Assembly (NCBI RefSeq): GCF_002498315.1
Contig: NZ_DAGX01000005.1
Location: 651,336 to 709,214 of the forward strand
Direction of reading: 5' to 3'
DNA length: 57,879 bases
Source: Methanofollis sp. UBA420
GTDB lineage: Archaea; Halobacteriota; Methanomicrobia; Methanomicrobiales; Methanofollaceae
Shown piece after piece: positions 17,279 through 25,896 of this stretch. Position 1 is the stretch's first letter, and each line of letters opens with the position of its first letter. The notes under the pieces were generated by a model that was not told the origin of the DNA, ran no database searches, and saw only the letters and a list, made by a program, of their open reading frames with translations. The position numbers were made by a program, and so were the translations under genes.

Positions 17279-18132
17279 CTGACCACCAATCCCACCGCCT
17301 CCTCGGTGGGATAGTCTATCCTGTACTTCCTCCTGAAAAACCTGAGCACGTTCTCGATATCGCGCCGCAGGATGACGTCGGCATTCGGGTGGTCGGTCCC
17401 GATCCACTGAGGCCAGTCGATGATCCAGACCTCGCTGTCATCGACCATCACATTGTACTCGGAGAGGTCGCCGTGGATGAAACCCTTTGCATAGGCACGC
17501 CTCACATTCTCCAGGATCTTGTCGAGGACAGGCCGCGGCTCCTCAAGGGTGCACCGGTTGAGGTTCACACCGGGGATCTGCGACATCACGACGACATGGC
17601 GGGAGCGCTCGATCGGCAGCGGCACCGAGACCTCGGGAGAGAGTTGCTGGAGGGCGGTGAACTCCTGCTCTGCCGAGCGTGCGGACGCGAAGACCCAGGG
17701 GCAGTGTCCCGAATCCGGCATATAGCCCCGCTCTTTCCGCACTGCCTGAAAGGACTGCTGGCCCACATGGTGGAACTTCAGGACGACAGGGCCGAGGCCG
17801 AGGCCCTCGTAGACCTCCGACTCCTTCCCGACGCCAATAAGGCTGCCGAGTGCCGTGACCGCCCCTTTCTTCGTGAGGGTGTGGAGGGCGATGGTGTCGT
17901 ACCCCCCGAAGATCAGGGCATAGCCCGGATAGGGAACGGCGTCGTAGCGCACCATATCCCACTCGATGAGACGCTGGAGGCGATATTCAAGTTCCGAGTC
18001 AGACAACTTTGTCGAAGCCTTCAGGGCGTCCAGGGGCACCCACTCGTATCGCTGCATGAGCCGCTCGAGGGATAAGAGGACGCGAAGGTCGTATTTATGA
18101 AGCGCCCTGACGCGCTCTGGAGAAACTGGCAT
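17275..18132 (-). CDS. rio2: RIO2-type serine/threonine protein kinase/ATPase
   Basis: Acts in late 40S/30S ribosome maturation by family. The 285-residue protein has the RIO2 N-terminal winged helix (about 1-90, YEWVPLDALKASTKLS), the nucleotide loop IGVGKESEVYEG (about 99-110), the catalytic HGDLSEYNVM (about 220-229) and the metal motif IIDWPQWIG (about 236-244). Full length for archaea. ATG at 18132. The TATA-like CTTTTATCC on the minus strand (about 18160-18168) predicts a leader of only a few bases. First gene of the operon; divergent from the thiolase-like gene. Confidence 0.95.
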   Translation of the reverse strand: MPVSPERVRALHKYDLRVLLSLERLMQRYEWVPLDALKASTKLSDSELEYRLQRLIEWDMVRYDAVPYPGYALIFGGYDTIALHTLTKKGAVTALGSLIGVGKESEVYEGLGLGPVVLKFHHVGQQSFQAVRKERGYMPDSGHCPWVFASARSAEQEFTALQQLSPEVSVPLPIERSRHVVVMSQIPGVNLNRCTLEEPRPVLDKILENVRRAYAKGFIHGDLSEYNVMVDDSEVWIIDWPQWIGTDHPNADVILRRDIENVLRFFRRKYRIDYPTEEAVGLVVR

Positions 18133-18185
18133 GAATACTACAGATTATATCAGGTAGCGGGATAAAAGTTGATTGGGTCAGGGCA

Positions 18186-18893
18186 ATGAAGTGCTCAAAG
18201 TGCAGGAGAGACGCCGTCATCTTCCAGCGTTATTCAGGGCTCCGACTCTGCCGCGACCACTTCATCGCCGACGTGGAGGCGAAGGCGAAACGGGAGATCA
18301 GGCGGCAGCGCTGGTTGGCCACTGGCGACGTCATCGCCGTCCTCCTCCGGGGGGACCTGGCCTCGGCCGCTCTTCTCCGCTTCCTGGTGACGGCCTTCGG
18401 GGGGCGGCCCGACATCTCGGTCCTCGCCCTAGCCACGGACGATGGGGCCGACACCGCCAGGCAGATCGCCCGGAACCTCGGCGTCCCCTACCATGAGGTG
18501 ACAGGAGGGCGCGACCCGGAAACGGTCGCACAGGACCTCGGGGCGACGAAAATCGCCGTCGAGACAGTCCTCGACGACATCGCCCTTGACGTGCTGGTGA
18601 CCGCCCTCGAAGGTGGCGCCGACAGCCTGGCAGGGCCCAGGGAAACAGAACCGTCTCCCCTCCCGCGGATCGCACCCTTCTCGACCATCCCCGCGGAGGA
18701 GGTCGCCCTCTATGCACGCCTCACCCTGGAACACGCCGTGGAGGCTCCAGCGCAGGCCTCCAAAGGCCTCGGGGCCGATGCACGGGCCCTCCTTGACGAC
18801 TATACCGGCCGCCACCCGGCAACGAAGTTCGCCCTCAAAAATCTCAGGGACGAACTCTCCGCGATTTGCCGGGACAGCGGGGGGATGCGATGA
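18186..18893 (+). CDS. Degenerate TtuA/Ncs6-type (TIGR00269-like) PP-loop protein
   Basis: Related to tRNA 2-thiolation enzymes but lacking their catalytic parts. The 235 residues retain the N-terminal zinc site (Cys3, Cys6, Cys22, His25; VIFQRYSGLRLCRDHF), the fold and the tail GRHPATKFALKNL. The ATP-binding SGGKDS is replaced by LRGDLAS, the central CxxC active-site segment is missing, GHNLDDEAQ has become VETVLDDIALD, and the C-terminal zinc finger is absent. It is about 70 residues shorter than usual. It overlaps the K+ channel gene by four bases. Likely a pseudoenzyme with a new binding role, as the reading frame is intact and well coded. Confidence 0.75.
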   Translation: MKCSKCRRDAVIFQRYSGLRLCRDHFIADVEAKAKREIRRQRWLATGDVIAVLLRGDLASAALLRFLVTAFGGRPDISVLALATDDGADTARQIARNLGVPYHEVTGGRDPETVAQDLGATKIAVETVLDDIALDVLVTALEGGADSLAGPRETEPSPLPRIAPFSTIPAEEVALYARLTLEHAVEAPAQASKGLGADARALLDDYTGRHPATKFALKNLRDELSAICRDSGGMR

Positions 18894-20569
18894 GGAGGCC
18901 GGGCACCCTGTGGCAGCAGGTCACGGCCATGCCGCGGGCCCGGATCATCCTCTACCTCAGCCTCCTTGCGTCCTACCTCATCGTCTTCACCGTGATCGTA
19001 CGGCATGTCTTTCCCCTCTGGGAGGGGCGGGCCCTCTCGTGGGAGGAGGCCGCCCTCTTTGTCGTGGAGACTATCACCACCGTTGGCTACGGCGACCTCC
19101 TGCCCTTCCAGAGCGGGTACACGATCCTCCTTGCCATCCTGATGATCGCAAGCGGCGTCTTCCTCATCTTCATGCTCATCCCTCTCCTCCTCGCACCGGC
19201 GATCTCCGAACACCTCAGGGCCGACCCGCCCGGCGTCCTCCCCTCGCCCCTGAAGGGCCATGTGATCATCGTCGGCCCGGGGGAGATGATCTGGTCACTC
19301 ATCGAGAGTCTCAGCATCGCCGACCTCCCCATCGTCATCGTCGAGGAGCAGAAGGAACGGGCAAAGCAGTTTCTGGAGCACTTCGGGAAAGAGGCGTGGG
19401 TGGTCAGGGGCGATTACGCCCGGGCCGCCACCTGGAGAAACGCCTGCATCAAGGATGCCGACACCGTCGTCGTCTGCGAACGTGAAGGGGTCGCCGCCTC
19501 GATCATCCTCGGCATCAGGGGGATGACGCGGGGGCGGATCATCGCCGTCGTCGACAACCCGACCTACGACCGGTACCTCAGGTACGCCGGGGCCGAATAC
19601 ATCCTCTCCCCGAAGAACACGGCAGGAAAGATCCTCGGGCGGCACGCGGCCGCATGGAGGCCGGGGGAGACGATCCTGGGATCTGCCGGGGACGGGGGCG
19701 AGGGGACGGCCGGTCTCACCCTGGTCAGCATCCCGATCACTGCCGGGTCCCATGCCGCAGGGCGGACCCTCGCCGAACTGGCACTCCTGGAAAAATACAA
19801 TGCTTCCGCACTCTTCTTCTGGAAGGGCGGACGTTTCATCGCCATCCCGGCGGCAAGCGATAGGCTGGACGTCGCGACGATGCTCGTTCTCCTCGGCACG
19901 GCCGAGGGCATCAGGCGGGCGTCGGCAGAGGTCTTTGCCGGGGAGGGAGACAGCGGCGAGGTTGTCATCATCGCGGGCCTCGGGGACGTCGGGAAGGCGG
20001 CCGGCCGCGAACTCGCCGTCGCAGGTACCCCCACAATCGTCATCGACAGAAAAGACCCGGCCGCAGACGTCGTCGGAAAGGCTGAAGACGAAGAAGTGCT
20101 GAAGAAAGCCCATATTGAGGACGCGACGACCTGCATCGTCGCCCTCAATAACGACGACACGAACATCTTCACCACCCTGATGGCAAGAAACCTCAACCCC
20201 GGCATCAGGATCCTTGCACGGGCAAATGAACCGGCTTCGGTCGACAAACTGTATCTTGCAGGCGCCGACTTTGTCACGCTCCTCCCGACAATCGGGGGTC
20301 AGGCGATCGCCGGCGTCATCCTCTCGGAATCGGTGAGGATCCTCCTCGACCTCCCTGACGGGCAGAAGGTGGTCATGCGCCGGGCGATGAAGCGGGCGCA
20401 GGCCTCTGTCAGCAGGGTGAAGGCCCGGTGCGGCGTGCGGGTCGCTGGGATCGAGAGGGAGGGCAGGGCGGTCGTCGCCCCGGGCGACGCCGAGGTGATC
20501 AACCAGGGAGACGTCGTCATCGCCATCGGCGACGCACAGGCGCTCAGACGGTTTATCAGAACGGTATAA
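18890..20569 (+). CDS. Potassium channel with two RCK/TrkA-N domains
   Basis: A 560-residue membrane protein. Helix S1 lies at about 18-38. The pore is at 50-75 with selectivity filter TVGYGD (64-69), followed by the inner helix at about 78-100. A first Rossmann RCK domain starts at GHVIIVGPGEM (about 122). A TrkA-C-like segment follows, then a second Rossmann domain VVIIAGLGDVGKAAGREL (about 360) with IEDATTCIVALNNDDTN, and a final TrkA-C-like segment. It would gate K+ flux in response to nucleotide or cation binding. Translationally coupled (ATGA overlap) to the degenerate thiolase-like protein and followed by nadE, hinting at NAD-linked control (inference). Confidence 0.92.
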   Translation: MRRPGTLWQQVTAMPRARIILYLSLLASYLIVFTVIVRHVFPLWEGRALSWEEAALFVVETITTVGYGDLLPFQSGYTILLAILMIASGVFLIFMLIPLLLAPAISEHLRADPPGVLPSPLKGHVIIVGPGEMIWSLIESLSIADLPIVIVEEQKERAKQFLEHFGKEAWVVRGDYARAATWRNACIKDADTVVVCEREGVAASIILGIRGMTRGRIIAVVDNPTYDRYLRYAGAEYILSPKNTAGKILGRHAAAWRPGETILGSAGDGGEGTAGLTLVSIPITAGSHAAGRTLAELALLEKYNASALFFWKGGRFIAIPAASDRLDVATMLVLLGTAEGIRRASAEVFAGEGDSGEVVIIAGLGDVGKAAGRELAVAGTPTIVIDRKDPAADVVGKAEDEEVLKKAHIEDATTCIVALNNDDTNIFTTLMARNLNPGIRILARANEPASVDKLYLAGADFVTLLPTIGGQAIAGVILSESVRILLDLPDGQKVVMRRAMKRAQASVSRVKARCGVRVAGIEREGRAVVAPGDAEVINQGDVVIAIGDAQALRRFIRTV

Positions 20570-20581
20570 CAGGTGAAAATC

Positions 20582-21331
20582 ATGGAAAAAGAGATTGGAT
20601 GCGTCATGGAAGCGGTGGACCAGATGATCCGCCACGCGGTATGGAGTGCCGGGGCAAAGGGAATCGTCGTCGGCGTCAGCGGGGGCGTGGACTCGGCCGT
20701 GGCGGCGGCCTTCGCCGCTCGTGCAATCGGACCCGAGCACGTCGTCGGGATTGCCCTCCCGAGTGCGGTGACGAGAGCCGAAGACCTGGCGGACGCCGCG
20801 GAACTCTGCCGTTTCCTCGGGATAGAGCACCGGGTGATCTCGATCGAACCGGTGATGGAGGCCTACAGGCAGTACCCCGACCTCACCGCGACGCCGTACC
20901 TCACCGGCAACCTGATGGCGAGGACGAGGATGGCGATTCTCTATGCAGTCGCCAACAGGGAGAACCTGATGGTCTGCGGCACCTCGAACAGGACAGAGTA
21001 CCTCCTCGGCTACTCCACCAAACACGGCGACGCCGCCGCGGACATCCAGCCCATCCTCCACCTGTACAAGACCGAGGTCTTCGCGGTGGCGAGGGCAATG
21101 CACCTGCCGCAGCAGATCGTCGAAAAAGCGCCGTCAGCAGGCCTCTGGCCGGGCCAGACAGACGAAGGGGAACTCGGGGCTACCTACGCCGAAATCGACG
21201 CGGCACTGCAGGCGCTCGAAAAGAAAAGGTGGACAGACCCCGAAACCGGGACCGAGGAACTGGTCTTAAAAAGGGTCAGGGCGTCCGAGCACAAACGGTC
21301 CGCACCGCCAAATCTCGCAGGCACCCGGTGA
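20582..21331 (+). CDS. nadE: NAD+ synthase
   Basis: Adenylates and amidates nicotinic acid adenine dinucleotide to NAD+, using ammonia. The 249-residue N-type ATP pyrophosphatase has the PP-loop SGGVDS (33-38), the substrate motifs TSNRTEYLLGYSTKHGDAA and KAPSAGLWPGQTDEGELG, and no glutaminase domain. The ATG at 20582 is preferred over a GTG at 20573 because AGGTGA precedes it at good spacing. It follows the K+ channel gene at 12 bp. Its last 56 bases overlap the 3' end of the convergent pgi gene. Confidence 0.95.
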   Translation: MEKEIGCVMEAVDQMIRHAVWSAGAKGIVVGVSGGVDSAVAAAFAARAIGPEHVVGIALPSAVTRAEDLADAAELCRFLGIEHRVISIEPVMEAYRQYPDLTATPYLTGNLMARTRMAILYAVANRENLMVCGTSNRTEYLLGYSTKHGDAAADIQPILHLYKTEVFAVARAMHLPQQIVEKAPSAGLWPGQTDEGELGATYAEIDAALQALEKKRWTDPETGTEELVLKRVRASEHKRSAPPNLAGTR

Positions 21332-22022
21332 ACTCCGGGGCGTACTCCTCGGGACTGTTGAGGTACCTGAGGCAGGACTCATGCCCGACAAGGGAGGAGA
21401 GCGGCGTCCCGTGCGCAGTACAGAACTCCGGGACAGGCGCGGGCACAACCAGCCGCACCAGTGCCGCCTTGCTGTACCGCGGGTTCCTCACCAGTGACCC
21501 GTCAGCCATCTCGTAATAGGCGGCGCCCCGCATCGCCACGTACTGCGTATAGTCGCTTTCAAAGGCGGTCGAGACGATATTGGCAAGGGCGAGCGCTTCA
21601 GCCCCGGGGTTGATCGTCACATGGCCGTATCCGGGGGGGATCACCACGACGTCCCCTGCCACTGCCTCCACGAGCACGACATCGGAGGCGTCCCGCGTCT
21701 GGAGGAGGAAGTGCGCCTTGCCGGCAAGAACCTCATAGACCTCGGGATAGCCGGTGCCGGCAGGGTTTGCCGGGTGGAAGTGCCCTTTCGTCTTGACGAA
21801 CTCAGGGCCGACATGACCCGCCGGGATCACCGTCATGTCGTACCTCAGGGCATGGGAGGCGAGCCAGGAATGGTCGTCCGGGGTCTTTGCAAGGTCCCGG
21901 TACATAAAATAGAGAGGGCGACCGGGGTCTTCACCCGCGGCGTCAGGGGCCGCCAGAACACCGGCCATGTCGGCGACAGTCCTGACATGGGCTTCTGGCA
22001 GCGGTCCGTCCCATGAATACAT
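21276..22022 (-). CDS. pgiA: Cupin-type glucose-6-phosphate isomerase
   Basis: Interconverts glucose 6-phosphate and fructose 6-phosphate. It belongs to the metal-dependent archaeal cupin family. The 248-residue protein carries the cupin metal motif TKGHFHPANPAGTGYPEVYE (two His plus Glu), a second motif PPGYGHVTINPG, and the strand VKTKGHFH typical of PgiA. It lies directly after the S-layer-type gene with a one-base TGATG overlap. A GTG at 22025 is an alternative start. The C terminus, longer than a minimal PgiA, overlaps nadE. Confidence 0.92.
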   Translation of the reverse strand: MYSWDGPLPEAHVRTVADMAGVLAAPDAAGEDPGRPLYFMYRDLAKTPDDHSWLASHALRYDMTVIPAGHVGPEFVKTKGHFHPANPAGTGYPEVYEVLAGKAHFLLQTRDASDVVLVEAVAGDVVVIPPGYGHVTINPGAEALALANIVSTAFESDYTQYVAMRGAAYYEMADGSLVRNPRYSKAALVRLVVPAPVPEFCTAHGTPLSSLVGHESCLRYLNSPEEYAPEFTGCLRDLAVRTVCARTP

Positions 22023-23311
22023 CACTCGGATGTGCGCCGTCTGTATATATAATACCCCGCCCCGATCAGGACGGCGATGATGACCGCGATAACGATCGGG
22101 TTCGTGAGGGCTCCCGCCAGCGGATCAGGCTTCACGACGGACACGGTCATCTTCATCGTGTCGGAGATCTGGCTGTTGTCCAGAGCGTCGCGGTACCGGA
22201 TCTCGGAGTCGAGACCGTACTGCTTTACGGTCGCCTCCTTGTCCACGCTCACCGAGTAGTGGGCGACAGCGGTCTGGCTGGGTTCGAGGTCGCCGAGATA
22301 GGCGGTGTCGTCATTGGAGGTGAAGGGGTCGACGGCGCTGATCCGTGCCTGGGCATTGTAGGCGGTCGCCGAGCCGACATTCTTATAGGTGACGTCGATC
22401 GTCGCCTTCTGGCCGGGGTGCACGGTCGCCGCAGACGAGACGATGGCGAAGTCGATCTTTCCGCCGACGGGCACGCCGACGATCTCAGTGTCCGAGGTTT
22501 CCTTCTCACCGTTGCTCTTCTCGTACTGGACCATCACATCGAGGGGATAGGTCTGTGCCTCGGCGTCGTTGGAGGCCGAGACCTTGAAGGTGCACTCGAC
22601 GACGTCGCCGGGGTTGAAGTCACCGATATAGACGCTCCCGTCGGTCGGGATCAGGGGGCTTGCACCGTCGCGAGCGAGTTTCGCGACAGCCTTCTGTGCA
22701 TGCTCAAAGCCCGCGTTCCTGAGTTTCAGGGTGAGGTAACCCTCGGTCCCGACATTGATGTGGTCGGTCGAGACCTCGTCCACCTCAAGGTTGACATTGG
22801 ACTTGACCGTGACCTTCAGGGGAAGGGTCACCTTCTTGTTGAGGTAATTTGTCCGCAGGAAACTGCCATGGTCATCCTGTTCAGTCCAGTCGACATACTG
22901 GTACTTCAGGGTCAGGGGGAGGTCATAGGTGCCCGCCGGGGCGTCCTTGTTGAACTTCACCATGAAGGTGACCGGCTTGCTCACGCCGCCCGGTATGTCC
23001 CCGATCTGCTGGGCGTCAGACCTGATCTCCACGGGTGCGTCCCCTGCCGAAAGTCCAGCATTCACGAGCTTTGCGAGATTCGGCGGGTCCTGTGGGGTGA
23101 TAGTCTTCGGATCGACCACCATGACCGGGTTTGTACCGCTGTTCGAGATGATCACCGTGACCGGCACCTCGGTGCCGGGGACAAACTCGTTCGTACCCGA
23201 GATTGCCGCAGACATGTCAGGGCTGCCGTACAGGAACTCTGTTCCCGCAAGAGCGGGAGCGATGAGCGCCGCAAGGGCCAGACCCAGAATACAGAATTTC
23301 CGGATATCCAT
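22022..23311 (-). CDS. Secreted/membrane-anchored CARDB-like (COG1361, S-layer type) protein
   Basis: A 429-residue surface protein. Signal peptide about 1-22 (LGLALAALIAPALAG). Three or four Ig-like CARDB strands repeat the pattern PVTVIISNSGTNPV, YLTLKLRNAGFEHAQKAV and IDVTYKNVGSATAYNAQARI. A single C-terminal transmembrane helix (about 400-420) ends in YRRRTSE. It may be a permease-associated or S-layer component; the exact role is unknown. The ATG at 23311 is preceded by GGTG. TATA-like TATTTATAG (about 23362-23370, minus strand) lies next to a palindrome that may bind the divergent TrmB-like regulator. Confidence 0.85.
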   Translation of the reverse strand: MDIRKFCILGLALAALIAPALAGTEFLYGSPDMSAAISGTNEFVPGTEVPVTVIISNSGTNPVMVVDPKTITPQDPPNLAKLVNAGLSAGDAPVEIRSDAQQIGDIPGGVSKPVTFMVKFNKDAPAGTYDLPLTLKYQYVDWTEQDDHGSFLRTNYLNKKVTLPLKVTVKSNVNLEVDEVSTDHINVGTEGYLTLKLRNAGFEHAQKAVAKLARDGASPLIPTDGSVYIGDFNPGDVVECTFKVSASNDAEAQTYPLDVMVQYEKSNGEKETSDTEIVGVPVGGKIDFAIVSSAATVHPGQKATIDVTYKNVGSATAYNAQARISAVDPFTSNDDTAYLGDLEPSQTAVAHYSVSVDKEATVKQYGLDSEIRYRDALDNSQISDTMKMTVSVVKPDPLAGALTNPIVIAVIIAVLIGAGYYIYRRRTSE

Positions 23312-23332
23312 GTATATGCACCGTGTTGTTTT

Positions 23333-23345
23333 TGTTGTAACAACA
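23333..23345. promoter_or_regulatory. 13-bp palindrome, candidate operator of the TrmB-like regulator
   Basis: TGTTGTAACAACA is a perfect inverted repeat around a central A. It sits in the 66-bp gap between the CARDB-protein gene and the divergent TrmB-like gene. It covers the predicted transcription start of the minus-strand gene and lies just upstream of the plus-strand start. Binding there could block or steer both promoters. Confidence 0.5.
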
Positions 23346-23377
23346 TTTATCTGCGTACTCTATAAATATATGGTGTC

Positions 23378-24142
23378 ATGCCCGCCCCACCAGACTATGC
23401 CCGGAGCGTTGCCGAAGCGCTCAAGACCCTCGGGCTCACAAAATATGAAGCGCTCGTTTATGTCGCCCTCCTCCAGGTGACGAAGGCGACTGCAACCGAG
23501 ATCCACGAACTCTCCGGGGTGCCACGCGCATCCGTGTATCCCGTCCTCGACCGCCTCCTCCAGAAGAACATGGTCACGGTCTCGCACACCACGCCCAAAC
23601 GCTTCTCGGCCACTCCGCCGGAAGACGCCATCAACACCCTGATGCGCGAGATCGAGGAGAAGGCGGCCTATGCAAAGGACGTCCTCGGGGAACTCTGGCA
23701 GGACCGGACCAGTATCGAGGGAGGGGACCAGGAACTGATCTGGAACATCCTCGGCGAGGCCAATATCACCAGCCGCCTGCGCGACCTCATCTACCAGGCA
23801 GGGCGCGAGATCAGGATCATGGGGAGCTGGGCCCTCCTGAAGGATCTCAGGGACGCACTCGGGGAGAGGGCCGGAGAGGTGCGGATCGAGGTGATCGCCA
23901 ATCGCTGGGAGGGAGAGGTCCCCGAAGGCATCACGGTCACGACCGCAATGCCACCTGTATGGCATGAAAAAGGAAAGATGGGGGACCGTGCAGGGATGCT
24001 CTTCGCGGACGGCACAAAGGTGATGGTGGCGATGGGGTCGCAGGGAGAGGCGCCAACCGCCCTCTTCTCCGAGGCGGAAGGTTTTGTCCGTTTTTTTTCC
24101 CGGTACTGGGACCTCATCCACGGTTTCAGTGAGAAAAAATAG
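23378..24142 (+). CDS. TrmB-family transcriptional regulator
   Basis: A 254-residue DNA-binding protein. The N-terminal TrmB winged helix (about 10-85) reads LGLTKYEALVYVALLQ, TATEIHELSGVPRASVYPVLDRLL and KRFSATPPEDAINTL. A short coiled linker and a C-terminal phospholipase-D-like effector domain follow (REIRIMGSWALLKDL, FADGTKVMVAMGSQGE). Sugar binding is typical for the family but not shown here. The ATG at 23378 is close to the AT-rich element, so the transcript is nearly leaderless. Divergent from the surface-protein/pgiA pair, which is its likely target. Confidence 0.9.
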   Translation: MPAPPDYARSVAEALKTLGLTKYEALVYVALLQVTKATATEIHELSGVPRASVYPVLDRLLQKNMVTVSHTTPKRFSATPPEDAINTLMREIEEKAAYAKDVLGELWQDRTSIEGGDQELIWNILGEANITSRLRDLIYQAGREIRIMGSWALLKDLRDALGERAGEVRIEVIANRWEGEVPEGITVTTAMPPVWHEKGKMGDRAGMLFADGTKVMVAMGSQGEAPTALFSEAEGFVRFFSRYWDLIHGFSEKK

Positions 24143-24156
24143 GGATATATCTTTTT

Positions 24157-24900
24157 TCAGAGCGAGTAGATCGGCGCGAGGTCGCCGACATCGATGAGGC
24201 CGCTTAAAGAGTTGATCTCGACCTCATACCCGGCCTCCTTCACCGCGGCCATCACATTGGTGCCGCCGAGGATGGAGATCCCGAAGTACTGGGGGGAACA
24301 GCCGAATCCCAGGATCGGGGCGTTCGGCGCCGAGACCTCAAGGACGCCGGCGATCATGCTCTGCTCCAGGTCATCGATGACCGCGGCGACCACGGATTCG
24401 GCCTCCATATGACACTCCCGCAGGTTGGCGAGCACGCTTCCCCGCCCACGCCGGATTACACCGGTGATGTCGGTGATCTCCTGAGAGACGAGCACCTCCA
24501 GGGGGTCGATAGTGGTGGCGTCGTACAGGATCATGTCGGTGAAGCGCCTGGGCAGGCCCCCTTCGATCTCCACGACGCCGCCACCTATCGGGTGGATGGG
24601 AGCGCCGCGCCGGATCATCACGCCATCAATGGTGGTGGAGCAGACCGTGCAGATCCCGACCCTCCCATCGGGTATGGTATAGTCACCGATACGCTCACCG
24701 GCCAGGTAGAATCTGACAAGGCCACTCGGGCTGATCCCTGCCCGGAACACCTCTTTCATGACGGCGAGGACCGGTTCGAAGTCCCCGGCACCGATCATCG
24801 AGAGGTTGTAGATGACCAGGCCCTCGTCCTCCGCAGGGTCGTAGGTCACTGTCATGGCCTCTTCCTCGATCAGGTGGTTGATGAACTTCAGGGGAGGATA
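24157..24900 (-). CDS. NrpRII-like nitrogen regulator domain protein (DUF128), no HTH
   Basis: About 247 residues matching the NrpR effector domain (2-oxoglutarate-sensing fold): VIYNLSMIGAGDFEPVLAVM, the CTVCSTTIDGVMIRRGAPIHP motif, GRGSVLANLRECHMEAE and LGFGCSPQYFGISILGGTNVMAAV. The winged helix found at the start of one-piece NrpR is missing. This fits NrpRII of Methanosarcina-type systems, which works with a separate DNA-binding NrpRI. GTG at 24900 is chosen because homology begins near PPLKFINHL; ATG at 24855 is possible. Divergent from the hypothetical gene at 24965. Confidence 0.82.
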   Translation of the reverse strand, partial: YPPLKFINHLIEEEAMTVTYDPAEDEGLVIYNLSMIGAGDFEPVLAVMKEVFRAGISPSGLVRFYLAGERIGDYTIPDGRVGICTVCSTTIDGVMIRRGAPIHPIGGGVVEIEGGLPRRFTDMILYDATTIDPLEVLVSQEITDITGVIRRGRGSVLANLRECHMEAESVVAAVIDDLEQSMIAGVLEVSAPNAPILGFGCSPQYFGISILGGTNVMAAVKEAGYEVEINSLSGLIDVGDLAPIYSL

Positions 24901-24964
24901 CACACCATACTCTCGCCATGAGAATAGAAAAATTGTTCTATAGTTCAGGGACACATTCTAGGAG

Positions 24965-25891
24965 ATGGAAGGAGAAATGCGGGAACGGACGCAGGATATT
25001 GTGGCAACGATCCTGGAGTCCGCCGGTTACGGCGTCGAATGCGCCGACGAACCCTTCGACCTCTCGGCCGTCGGCGACAGGGAAAGTTATGTCGTCCTCA
25101 TATCCGACGACGCCGACGAGATCGGGCACTTTGATGGAAGGAGGTTCCGTATCAGGCAGGGCGAAGAGATCGAGGAGTGCCGGAAGATCCTGGTGACCTT
25201 CAGCCCCGCGGCACGGGCCGACAACTGCACCGTCTGGGGGGAGGACGAGATTGCCAGATATGCCGGAGAGGCAGCCCTTGCGCGGATCTTCGGGAGAACT
25301 CTCTCTCTCGGCAGGAGCACGCCGGCCTCCCCGGCGCAACGTGCCATGAGCGGCGGCGGGATCTTCCACCTCCCGGTCAAGGTCAGCGACCGGAACGCCG
25401 CGATCATCTCGGGGACACGGGGAGAAGTGCGCTGCCGTTTCGTCCCGTATTGGTGTTACCACTGCACGAGCAGTGGTTCCCAGACCGTCCTTTCCCGCAG
25501 GGTCTCCTTCGACGCCGACCGCTGGGGTGGTCTGAACGCCATCAATGGTTCGAAGATGGAGATGACCCTCTCCGATGCGGTGGACTCGGCCATGCCCGAT
25601 GACTGCGAAGTGCTCCAGCCCAAGATCGCAAAAGAAGAGGCAGAAAACCAGACAGTCACAAATCTCATCGCCGAACTGACTCAGAAGGTCAGGTTCAGGA
25701 AGGAAGAGGGCGACGCCGTATTCTACCAGGAAGAGACGCTGAAACCGGACAGGAGGAACATATCGACCGAGATCACCCTCGTCTATGTCCCGGTCTGGGA
25801 GATCGAGGGGAAGAACAGGATCGTCGAGGTTAATGCCTATACCGGCGAGATCCTCACCACGCCCATGGACGAGGGCGTGGAGATATTCTGA
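24965..25891 (+). CDS. Conserved archaeal hypothetical protein, 308 residues
   Basis: No family recognised. A soluble, acidic protein with an N-terminal alpha/beta segment (about 10-100; YVVLISDDADEIGHFDGRR, ILVTFSP) and a central RCRFVPYWCYHCTSSGSQTV motif with a CxxC-like pair that could bind metal. A repeat-like C-terminal half ends in VYVPVWEIEGKNRIVEVNAYTGEI, resembling PepSY-like strands. A second start at ATG 24977 has the better GGAG site. It lies five bases before the disulfide-reductase gene, so they are probably co-transcribed. Confidence 0.75.
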   Translation: MEGEMRERTQDIVATILESAGYGVECADEPFDLSAVGDRESYVVLISDDADEIGHFDGRRFRIRQGEEIEECRKILVTFSPAARADNCTVWGEDEIARYAGEAALARIFGRTLSLGRSTPASPAQRAMSGGGIFHLPVKVSDRNAAIISGTRGEVRCRFVPYWCYHCTSSGSQTVLSRRVSFDADRWGGLNAINGSKMEMTLSDAVDSAMPDDCEVLQPKIAKEEAENQTVTNLIAELTQKVRFRKEEGDAVFYQEETLKPDRRNISTEITLVYVPVWEIEGKNRIVEVNAYTGEILTTPMDEGVEIF

Positions 25892-25896
25892 GCACC

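Noticed and set aside
15014..17314. 766-codon plus-strand ORF opposite DUF460
   Set aside because: Shadow frame of the DUF460 and thiL genes; His/Arg/Pro-rich.
19295..21103. 602-codon minus-strand ORF
   Set aside because: Opposite the K+ channel and nadE, both with clear motifs; Asp/Arg/Gly-rich shadow.
24860..24954. Out-of-frame ATG (about 24919) before the NrpRII-like gene as a lost HTH domain
   Set aside because: The frame gives no winged-helix pattern and the region looks like a promoter.
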